This document shows positions 51,260 through 61,800 of a stretch of DNA of 64,000 nt, one piece after another. Origin of the DNA: Polytrichum commune (lineage: Eukaryota; Streptophyta; Polytrichopsida; Polytrichales; Polytrichaceae); the NCBI GenBank assembly GCA_950295325.1, contig OX485803.1:9860001-9924000 (forward strand), read 5' to 3'. Within the stretch, counting starts at the first letter, position 1, and each line of letters starts with the position of its first letter. Below the pieces are notes generated by a model. That model searched no databases, was not told where the DNA came from, and was given only the letters and a program-made list of their open reading frames with translations. A program made the position numbers and the translations under genes.

Positions 51260-51930
51260 GTAAGTAAACCACATGTATACTTACAAGGTTGCGACGAAGG
51301 GGACCTGCCAAGGATGTCGATTTCCGTGATGACATCGATCCGAGGTTGATGTATCCCTTCGCCTTTCAATTGAAACCTTTCAAAAACCGAATGGAAACCC
51401 TACCACACCACGGGGACGATACAAGCCTAGTTGAAACCTCAACACCTGCATTCTCCACCAAACTCTCCGCCTCCTGCATCGTCTCGTCAACCTCCCAAAT
51501 CTGTGCCCCCTCCACCAACATTTGGTAATGAATCCACATGAATTGTTGATGCAGAGTGCAGTAAATCCACGTTTAAGTATCCATTGCCTTCAAATTGCCT
51601 GTGCAAGAGGCAATGGACTCTTCCATACACTACCTAACCGGCGAATTGAATTGGAGGCAGGGCAAATGCATATGTAAATTATCAAATTTCATGCATGTGG
51701 CGGCACAAATTGAAGTCAAGGGCGACCATGATGGACGTAGGAATTGGATGCAAGTATTCTCTGGGCCTTTGTCTTCTTCCTCCTTGGCTTCAGGAAGCTC
51801 TTGAAGCTTGTTGGCAACCACGTGGCGTTCGGCCAACTAGGTCCTACTTTGCGCTCTTTTGCACATTTACTTAGGGGGGTACCACACTAGGGGCATAGCT
51901 GCGAAATCGTGGCATGTGATTGGTTTAGGC
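51260..51930. other. No supportable gene
   Basis: Frames of 79 codons (51289-51528) and 69 codons (51595-51804) on the + strand have no recognised similarity and no clear splice partners. Composition is more balanced than in neighbouring repeats, so a degraded gene is possible. Confidence 0.3.
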
Positions 51931-52325
51931 AATGGGGTTGGTACCCCACTGCCGGCAGTTAAAAAGGCGGGAGGCTTACCTGTCACCGCAGGTTGCAGAG
52001 TACAACTTCCAGGGGGAGTCCCCTGGAACTCCGACCCCCCCGGCGCCGGGCCCCACGACCAGGGCTTGACCGCCAGCGTGTCGCCTCTTCTCCACCTCCT
52101 GTCGCCCTCGCTTCCACCTCCTGTCTTACCGGGCTCTGCTTACCAGGCTGCAGCTAGAATCTTCCCGGAAAGTACCCTCCCCCTTCTGACGCGCTGAACT
52201 CCCTCTGCCGGCCAAGGGAGTGTGGCAGCTGGTCTGCCCGGCACCTAGCCTCGGAGCTAGGTTAGCTCCATTTCCCCTAGCCTGTACCGCTCGTTTGCCC
52301 TCCTGTAGTGTGGCATGGGCCTTAT
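51876..52325. other. GC-rich island
   Basis: A block with runs such as 'cccccccggcgccgggcccc' (about 52032-52054) stands in otherwise AT-rich surroundings. An inverted pair 'ggggtacca' (51877) and 'tggtacccc' (51939) lies at its left part. No coding sequence is recognised; a transposon fragment or a gene fragment are both possible. Confidence 0.4.
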
Positions 52326-53019
52326 TATGCAAGTAGGCTAAAGTTCACCTCCTCCACGTCATCAAATTTTATTTCTCTACAATATTTATTGTGGTAAGTG
52401 AGGTAATTGGATTTTTATTCTATTCTATTTTATTCTAAAGGTTCTTTGGCCAGGGTTGAACACTCACCTCTTTGAGGTGGGCCTCACGATTATCACCGAG
52501 GTAAAGGGTGTCTAGTAAAAGCCTGAACTCCGTAGATTTTAAGTAAATTTATCTTAAGTGAGTCCCTTTAAACTAATTCATGGTGTTTGGTGCTAAATCC
52601 ATAGCCAACTTATCTTACAAATGAGAACTACAAATTACAATATGATTGATTGCCTTCTCACCTCGGGTTATGTTGCTTGGGGGCTAAACTTAAAAAGGTG
52701 GGTGTCTAGCCATGGACATTTCCCTCTTAAGAACCAAACCAGGAAAAGTTGATAATAAAAAGACGCAAAACCATCTTGTGCACAACCCATGTCATTACCA
52801 TCACATCAACCATGGTTGTGGTCCTTCTGTCATCTAAGTCTAATGTTTAGGAAACCTTTGCAACATGTCGCCAACCCATATTTTCGATTGTTTTTTAACT
52901 TGTTTTAATGGCATTCCTCCTCATGCATTGTGCACATTAGTTGCAAATACTCATAGAACCAAAAAGCATCTTTGGTGAGCATGCCCTCAAATGAACATAT
53001 TAAACTTTGCACCCACTTC
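52326..53019. other. No gene seen
   Basis: AT-rich sequence; short frames only. Nothing recognised. Confidence 0.4.
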
Positions 53020-53310
53020 TTGTAGGATATGAAACATATAATCAGTGCGAGATTATTAGCAAATCCAAATCGTCTCCATAGCCATTTTCCTCACAAATTT
53101 GGAGCTCATATGAATATCTTATTCATAATTGTCACGATGAAGATTCTTTGTCTTATATCAACATGTAAGTCCCCCTCCCCCCCCCTTGATTGTGTTGATT
53201 ATTGAGCCTAGAGTGGTTAACAAATGTTGAACATGTAGTCCAATCCCTCTCAAACACATGTCCATTCTTAAAATCCACACCTAACAATACACCACTCAAA
53301 TAAAGATGTA
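53020..53310 (+). repeat. Dispersed repeat D, near full copy
   Basis: Contains in order 'gtaggatatgaaacata', 'ttagcaaatccaaat', 'tttggagctcatatgaatat', 'gaagattct', a C-run, 'gcctagagtggttaac', 'tagtccaatccctctcaaac' and 'cacctaacaatacaccact', the same order as in PDC intron 6 and at 28060-28300. Confidence 0.7.
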
Positions 53311-54477
53311 AGCTATGTGCTAATAAAATGACCATGAAAGGTATGCATTCTTTATGTGGGTTATGCAAGTTATATTTCAGCTCCTCCATATCATCAAGAA
53401 ACCATTATTGTAAGCATTGTATACTGAGGTGAGGTGACTGCACCTACTCCGGACACTTTGGCAAGTGTGGATGCTTAGAGTGATCTGATTTAAATGCCAA
53501 TTTTCTTGTTGGATTAGCATTTCAAAGTGGATTTGAAAGCCATGCAACTTGAAATACTTGAATCTAAACACCATTTCTTACATAATTATGACCAACCATA
53601 CATTGTAGTCCTGACCTTGATTTTGCATTGCCCCACCCCCCCCCTCCCCCCCCCCCAAAAAAAAATGATTGAAGTTGTCCTTTGAATATGTTGTTTCTAG
53701 CAAGGCAACATACCGCAATGTCATAAGCTCTTAATTGTGCATAAGATTACTCAGGGGTGTTTGTGTGGTCCTTTTTTTCTTTTTCTTTTTCTTTTCTTTT
53801 AATATGAAAGGGGGTTATTAGGGTCTCACAAGTATCTTGTTTAATTCCCTATGACATTGTTTAGTTGGCACAATAACTGGCAACAATGAGCGTGCATGCC
53901 ATGATAACAAGTCGTTGAGGCACGCGAATTGGCATTGGCTGGTTGGCATAATTTTTTATTAATATAAAATAGACCTATGATAAGTAGACCCCCGGCATGA
54001 CCCACCTAGTTGGCCCACCCTTGCAGAGTGAATGATACTCAGGTTGAGTACTATTAGGAGAAATTATCCACACATAATTTGTGGCACTAGGGGCGCAACA
54101 CCCTAGTGTTGAGTAATGTTATGCAGACTTGTGGCTACCGGCTCCATTATTATTATTTTGCACGTTACCTCATGCTTTGGTGTCCAAAAATACAAAGAAA
54201 CATGATCTTCCCCATGAGTAATGTTACATCATTTAGATACCCATGGTTGATTTTCAAATGAGGGGCTCCCCTAGTGAATATTTTGATTTTGCTATTATAA
54301 ATTTTTTTTCCTACTTTCATAAAATTCTAATGTAAAACTGAGAATAAATTAAAAAGTGAAAAAACTCAAATGCACTTTCTTTAAATAATTTAAAAGTATG
54401 TTGCGTTTGATATGGGACTATGATAAACAAGTGCTCTAAGGTAGACATATTTGGTTACTTATCTTAATCATACACCT
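53311..54477. other. No gene; C-rich tract
   Basis: A C-rich tract followed by A-run at about 53630-53666. Otherwise AT-rich sequence with nothing recognisable. Confidence 0.4.
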
Positions 54478-54760
54478 ATGTTTGAGTGATACATAGTTTA
54501 GTGTGGTTCCAAAAACGGATACCAAAAAGATGTGTGTTTAAGAGAGATCGGATTGCGTGCTCAAAATATGATAACCATCTTTGGTTCAAAAGTTAACATA
54601 ATTTGAAAGATGTGTATGACCGTTTAATGAGCTTGAGAATGTTCACTTGGATAATGAATAAGATGTTCATGTGAGCTTCAAAAAAATGAGGGAAGTGGGT
54701 GTGGCCTCAAATTGGATTTGCTAACCATCTCATACCAATCACGTGTTTTACCCTCACATT
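54478..54760 (-). repeat. Dispersed repeat D, inverted copy
   Basis: On the + strand 'gtgtttaagagagatcggatt', 'tgagcttgagaatgttcac', 'gcctcaaattggatttgct' and the end 'cacgtgttttaccctcacat' are the reverse complement of the D family order seen at 53020-53310. Confidence 0.5.
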
Positions 54761-56700
54761 GTGTGAGCCAATGTTTGTAAAAGGTAAAACTACCGTTGTC
54801 AATTGTGGCAATTGACAGGGCTTAACCATAAAATATGGAATGACAATGTTGTGTTGTGACACCTCCAACCCAAGTCATGGAAGGTTAATGTGTCACCTGC
54901 TATGAACCTTGCCCATGTTTGACGTTTTGTGTCATATGTCTTGTTTCCCGATTCCCGAAATTTGGATTTTGGAATTGTGACAAATTGGACCTTTGAAACA
55001 AGTACATAGTCCAAAAATTGGTACATCATCAACATACCAAAGTCAAACCATCAATGCACCAAAGGAACATTGGTACAAAGAATATGAATATTGGGACATG
55101 TATTGAACGTATTTCACTTATTGATGTTATTTCAGTGTAGAGATTTGACTAATTCACTTGTTTAGTTCTTCGGATGTGCCAATTATCTAGTCACATGTTG
55201 GTGGAGGGGGGGGGGGAGGGGAGCTTGAGGTTTCTTAAAGCACTCAAATACATGTTTTAAATCCCACATCCCACAACTAGCACAAATATGTTTTGCACAA
55301 GTTTTGTCAATAGCTAGAGAATGATATAGGTTACGAAGATGAGAAATGATGATGAGATAGAATAATGCCAATGAAGAATTTTGAAGTGACAGCCAACAAA
55401 TGTCACATTTGATGTTAACGACATGAATATAGGTCAAAACTTATGAGGTAGCAATGATTAGGGATTCGGGACAAGATTGCAAGGTCTTTGAATGAGTGAA
55501 CCTCTGTGTTACAATAGAATGCTTGAGGGAAAAGATTCAAATACTTATGCAAGAAGATGAAACCTCACAAACCCTTTGCGGTTACCTCAATGGGGGCTTT
55601 ACAATGAGGTTGGAAGGAGAAAACCTCACAACCCCTTTGAGGTAGCAAGGATTAAGTCTTTCAAAATAACTTAGCAAGAGGAAATATCCTCACTACAAGT
55701 GCTAATGTTGAATTCCAACACTTCAATGTGGCGCAACATCTACCATACATTCACTAAATGAACTAGAACACGAAACACAATGTGTTGCAATGTATGTATG
55801 CAAGCTCAAACCACTAAACTAGCACCAACCAACAGAATGTGAAATATTGGGTGCTACAATATACTTGAGCAAAAGGTTGATCTTTTTCATCCATTCAATA
55901 CCCTAGGGTTTCATTAAGGTTTCATTAGGGTTCCCTTGGAGATTGATGCCGCCAAGATCTAGTCTCAAAATTTTAGATTACAATTTTAACCTTTTTTAGA
56001 ACATAGCTCATACATGCATCCTTGAAGGCATGGATGTCCGTGTTCAAACATATTGTGCCCAAGTGCAACCTTGTATGGGACATGCCCTTGTTCCAAATCA
56101 TGACTATGTTCTTGTTCCAACTGTATGATGTGTTGCACTTCCAAGACATAGATCTTGGGAAACGGGACACTGGACACATGACATGGAACACGGGATATGA
56201 GCCAAGTTCAAAGCATATGACAAGTTAACCTCCCATGATCTAGGTCAAAGGTGTCGGAACACACAATTGCCATTTCATATTTTATGGTCGGGCTCCGCCA
56301 CTTGCCACAACTAGCGGCGCCAATTTTACCATTCACCCTTTACAAACCTTGGCTCAAATAATGTGAAGGCGTGTTTCTTATCCTAGGAAAAAGTGGGCTA
56401 GTTAGGAAAAAGTAACCATTTTAGACCCATCTACCTTAACTACCATGTAACTACCTAACTTATTTAATCTTCACTGATGCCAAAATCATGTACCTGATGT
56501 ACTGTAGTTTCAACCTAGAATTAAAAGTGGGTCTTAGTTAAGAATTGACACGTGGCACGATTTGAGAAGAAGCAATGTTTAATGTTTCTTTTGTACGTCA
56601 GCAGTGCGACTGACTAGCTTGGTCACCTGCTTGGGATTCCCCCTATCTTACGTTTATTTTTATCTTTTTATTGAGTCTTGGACCTTGGATGCCGTGTGAA
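54761..56700. other. No supportable gene
   Basis: 55540-55680 contains 'gaaacctcacaaaccctttg' and 'gaaaacctcacaacccctttg' about 70 bp apart, a short direct repeat. A G-run lies at 55206-55217. Short frames only. Confidence 0.4.
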
Positions 56701-58857
56701 CAAGCGCTAGATCATATCGTTCCCAGTGAGTTGGAGGCATAACGGGTCGGGCACCTGTTCACCCGTTCTGACAAACCTGTGCTTGCCCCAAAACCCTCGC
56801 TTCTCCCCCATTCTCTTTTTCTTCTCTCCTGTTTGCTTGATGCCTCGGGCGCTTCACTTAACTTAAACATTCTCTTCTTTGCATCGCAATTCTTCACGCG
56901 CCTTCGATATATCTGTTGACATCGCATCCTTAGGCGCCTTGTGTTGTCGTAAATTCCAATTCGAGCTGAACATCTCAAGTTCTGGTGGTTTCTGCACTAC
57001 AGGTTGCACAGGTATGTTGGCTTATCAGTTTGTAATACACTCTGCGCGATGTAGCTCCTGCATTTGAAACCCTAAGGATTTAACTGGCGGGAAAATGGAT
57101 TATGCGCTTGTATGCTAGAATAGCGATGAATTTAAGCTCTAAGATTGCGTAGATTAATTTCTTTTTGATTTTTCTTTTCTAAATTGTTTTCACTCTGTCT
57201 CTGTTTTCGCTCTGTTTTTTTTTCTTCGCTTCTTCCTCCTTCTCTCCCCCTTGTAAGTGCGATATCCGAGCTGAAATACTTAGAGGTTTTCACCTGAGGC
57301 TAAAATTTGGTGCTGGAGCAATTTGTAAGGAGGTTTTGCGCTGTGTCGCTCTGTATCGACAAGGCTTTAGGGTTTAAGAGGGTGGGGGCTGGTTAGTGCG
57401 AGCTGAAAAAATATGTGTTCAGGTAGCTTCTGCACTTCGGACTGCATAGGTTTGTTTGTTGACGGGGATTTGAGTTCACGGTTGAAGTCATAGTAGTGGT
57501 TTGTAAGTTTGAACGTTGCGTGGAAAGTTATGTTGAACTCTGTGACGTTAACGTTACTTACTCTTGTGGCGTGTTAATAATAAGCATTGCTACGAACTAG
57601 AGCAGGAGTTCTTGAATGCTTTTAGTTGTGGTGAATTGTATGCTTTGGTTTTCGACGAATTCTCTTTATGGACGACGTCGTGGTCACGGAGAGGTGTCTT
57701 TAGTTTGTATTTGATCGCAATCATTTCAAGAAAATGATGGTAATCTATGTGGAGGGACTGGAGCAGAACATAAGCCGGAGACGTGTAGTTGACGTTCATG
57801 TAATCGTTTAGATGCCGTAAATTTCTGCATAAGATGGTAGATGTGCACAATTTTTAATTTCAAATTCAGTGTGTGTCGTAGTAGCTTACAGATGGAGTTA
57901 CTCTTCAATTTGTCTGTGATCGCAATCTGTTCTATGAAATTGACGTTAATCTATGTAGAAAGACTGGAGCAGAAAAGAATAAGCCAGAGAAATGAAGTTG
58001 ACATTTATTCTACCGTTCAGATGCCGTAAATTTTCACATAAGGTGATGTGCTCAAAATTTCAGTGTGTGTTGCTTTCTGGAAGCTTCTTTCAATGTGTGT
58101 TGTGGTAGCTTACAGATCAAGCACACTTTCATTTGTGTGTGATCATAATCAGTCCAAGAATTGATGTTAATCTATGTGGAGAGACTGGAGAAGAATATAA
58201 TCTGGAGATGTAACGTTGACAAGCATGCTAATGTTTTGAAACTGCAAACGTCTGCATAAGATGGTGGATGTGCTCAATCTCACTTTCAATTTGAGTGTGT
58301 GTTGTTTTCCTGGAAACTTCTTCTCTCACCCCCAATTCGTGCTGTTTGTTACAGGTGGCCTAACATTCAATAAAAAAGAGTCTAAGGCCTGCAAATAGAA
58401 TACATATTTATATATGCTGCGCCCTGCAGCCTTTTAAGTAGCTTGGAAATGCGCATGTGTAAATTTGAGACTGCTTTTCTTCCCGTCCATGTGATTCCAT
58501 GAAGTTTCTTGTTGTTTCGGGGGGTCGAGTGTCCTCCGGAGGCCACAAGGGAGTTTGTGAATAACTTGCATTTCTTCAGAGCCAGCAAGCAGTCGACTTA
58601 TGTTATCAAAGGCGGCCATCCTCTACCCTCAAGCTATCTGAAGGATCATTGAGAACTTTGAGCAGCAATGTCGTGTATATCTCATGCTTGTAATCCCTCT
58701 TGTGGATGGAAACAATCGGGATATTTCAATCACAATCTTTGTTGTTGAAGGGTTCAAGATTGATGCTTCCTGTGTTGTATTTAAACACTATTCTGTGTTA
58801 GAACTTGTTGACGAACCTAAATTTAGGAAGTCAATGTTGTGAGAGAGCAATTAGGGT
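56700..58857 (+). other. Probable promoter and 5' leader of the coiled-coil gene
   Basis: Lies upstream of the start codon at 58858. CT-rich stretches at 56815-56840 and 57220-57250 are typical of plant leaders, and 'ctacag' near 57000 and 'gttacaggtgg' near 58350 could be acceptor sites of leader introns. Stops in all frames just before 58858 show the leader is untranslated. I cannot place the transcription start. Confidence 0.45.
57710..58320 (+). repeat. ~200-bp imperfect tandem repeat, three units, in the leader
   Basis: Units start at about 57712, 57917 and 58139. Each has 'tgatcgcaatc' or 'tgatcataatc', then 'taatctatgtggag.gactgg', 'gagcagaa' or 'gagaagaa', 'gttgac', 'catgta' or 'catgct', 'aaat.t.tgcataagatgg', 'gtgctcaa' and 'agtgtgtgt.gt'. 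Spacing is about 205-220 bp. The array lies between the presumed promoter and the first coding exon. Confidence 0.78.
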
Positions 58858-61800
58858 ATGCATCAGGGCCAATTTCCACCTCAAGGGCCCTATGGTTGGT
58901 ACCCTGGGGCTCCAGCAATGCCTCGAGCTTTCAAGCCGCACCCTCACAGCAACGCACCAAATTCGCAAAGATCTGATGGGGGACCCAGAATGAGAGGTTC
59001 CATGAATGGGCCACCGGGGTTTTCTCCTATGCCCAACTATTTACAAAGGAATTTTTCAAAGAATGCTGGGGGCCTCTACAACAACAGTGGCACACATGGT
59101 GCTGAGATGATGCATGTGGAATCCCTCGAGATCTCATCAGAAGGACCACTTCTCCCACAGAGGGCAGGTGTGCATGGATTTCATCCGCCCAATAATACTC
59201 ATGGAGGATGGAGAGAAGGTGGTCAAGAGACAAAGCTCCAAGCAAATGATCGCTACAGGGAGCCTTCTTCAAATGTTTTAGCAGACCTATCTCGTAGACA
59301 AGAGACACTAGAGGGACCTGCCAGTGGAGATTTACCTGCCAAGAGAAAGAAGAAGAAAAAGAAATCCACTTCAGACAATGTGCAGAACCCTTGTGAAGGT
59401 GTGGTTTATTATTTTGCTGTTCACACCATGTTGCTATACTGAAAGAAGGACCTGACCTAACAGAGGGGAATTGAGTGTTTTGGAAGAAATGTTGGAAGAG
59501 TTCGGTTGAATTTGAAGTGATCAAGAAAATGCAAATATTAGTGTCTATGATATTCAATCTTCAGCTGTTTCAGATTCAGTTGTCTTGCATTGTTTTTTAA
59601 AGTGCAGAGGTTTTAAAGTGTTGTTGGATTTACTCAACAAGAAAGAAGGATAAGATCAGTGATCGGGGAGATTTTTGGGCATAACCAGTTGAGATCCTAG
59701 TGTTTGCAAGTCCAACCGGTTACATGTTGACATCCTCCGGTTTTTCTGTATTAAATTGGGGTATATTCTATGAATTCCTCTAAAATGATCGGTAATTTTC
59801 CTGCAGTCTTGAACTTCAACCGGTTATTTCTCAAACTCAACCGGTTCATCTGTAACTAACTGTCAGTTCTCCCCGATCATAGGATAAGATTTTGGGGGGG
59901 GGGGGTTTGGGGTTTCAGGAGGGACTACTATTTATAGATTGGCTAGGGTTCGTAAGAGTTAAAGTTAGACACTAACAAAATTTCAATTCCTTTTCACCTT
60001 TTGTTCAATATACTTGGGGTTTCTGCTATAGTTTTTATGCTGATCAATTTCTCACTTGTGCACACAATTAATGCCCAGTAATTCCTTTGTCTGACATGGC
60101 AGGTGCACCTCCCAGCAGCAGTGACCTTCCTTTCAACTTTAATCAAGCTCCGAGTTACAGATCAGGCACTGCTTTGGATATACAGGATGATGATGACCAA
60201 GCTGCAAACCTTTGTAACAAACTATGGACAGAGTTTGAACGGGCTATGAAATTGCGAGAAAGGTGGGGATACTAGTGGGGTGGTTGAAGTATCTTGATAT
60301 TTGTGAATGATGATCTGATCTATGTGGATGCGATTTATCTTGGTTTGGGTTGTTTGCACTTGTAGGTACTAATATATGAACTCATACCAATGGCAGACTG
60401 TTGAAGGGAAGGGAACAGAAGGTTGCACAACTGGACACTGAGAAAAAAGCCATTGAGGAACAAAGGAAACTTGCAGCTGATTTGAAAATTGAAGTTAGTC
60501 TACTCCAAGAACAAGCAAAAGTTGAGAGAATGAGAATGGAAGAGGAGGTGAGTCTGCCTTGAATTTAGTGTTGTGTATGTTGAGGTGTAGATTCATCATA
60601 GCAGGATGTATTCTTCCTAGGATTCCTGCTTTATATTTTAACAGTATGGGTAGTGCCCTAGCTGCTTCAATAGGTGATTGAGAATATGTTGATTGTAACA
60701 TTGGCAGTAAGTGATTTGTATGTGGGGCTTCTAAAACCCAGTAGAAGAGAGAGTGATTTGAGAAGAGTGAGGCAGTAAGTGTTCTAGGCTTTGTCTCTCC
60801 TGTTTTATGCCTTGTCTGTTGACTCCTGGTGTGGACAATGCTAAAGGCTCGGAAAATCATGGAGGAGAGGGAGTCTATAGAGCGCACAAGCACTGATATT
60901 GCTGTCCAGGTATTTCTGATGCACCTAAAGTCAAAACAAAGAACTCACTGAAGATTATTGATTTTGATTTTGATTTTTTGGTTTTCTGTGATTAATATGA
61001 ATTGGAGGGAGGTACTACTGTCTCTTCAGAGAATTCCTGGACACAGTTTTCTGATCTCTAAGTATGAGCATTAGAATTGTTAAGTGTCTCAAGTCTGAAT
61101 CTATGAAATATAGGAAGAATGGCTGGTTTGTGGCCTAGTTTGTGTGACCTTCTCATTGTCCGTCGATTCCTTGAGGTTTGCCTGAGTATTACATCATTGA
61201 TTTGAAGTAACTATCTCTAAAGGTCTCAATCAGATTGGTTGTCTTTAAAATTTCCACTGATTTATACCTGAAGCTTCTGTGTTGTCCTTGGCTTCATTTC
61301 TCTACTTTCACCCTTAATTAGTAGACAGGACTGCTCAGATGAATGTCAATGAGTTGATTCCAAATGTTTTAACTGTCATGGCCCATATATGTCTATGGCA
61401 CTGGTATCTGTGATTACTACAATCAGTCTAAGTGGAGCATATCCTGTCATGTGGATGTTGACTTTGCAGATGGCTGAGCTTAGGCAAGTTCAACGACAGA
61501 TTGAGAAAGAGAAGGTCCTTTCTATGCACATTACTTTGGTATTATTGAGGGAAAGTCTTCAGTTAAGAATGAAGAGTGCTGATGTGCCTGCAGACAGGTG
61601 CAGTATATGGTGTGTTAGTACTATTGTGGAGTACTGCCCCTTGAACAGGAGGTAAACTCCTGCTTAGAATAATATTTAGGCTAACATGAACACCTTCATC
61701 CTTGAAGGTTCTTAGTTGCCTACAAACAATCAGAATACTTATGAACTGATTGAATAACTTGGCCAAACTATCATGGTCACTGCATGGCATTTGCCCAGAA

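Larger units (their letters stand above)
49700..51260. repeat. ~300-bp tandem repeat, about three units
   Basis: Three imperfect units start near 49720, 50707 and 51016 with the shared order 'gattcaactca.ac', 'tttctcaatgataaa', 'gttgatgta.tttga', 'tcaatgtgaaatcagtgtt', 'gagattacat', 'catgaagcaa' and 'aacattcagctat'. Unit 1 is separated from unit 2 by the TIR element at 50071-50693. Units two and three are about 309 bp apart. No coding sequence. Confidence 0.75.

Noticed and set aside
51289-51804. Two + strand frames as exons of one gene
   Set aside because: No similarity and no convincing splice sites joining them.
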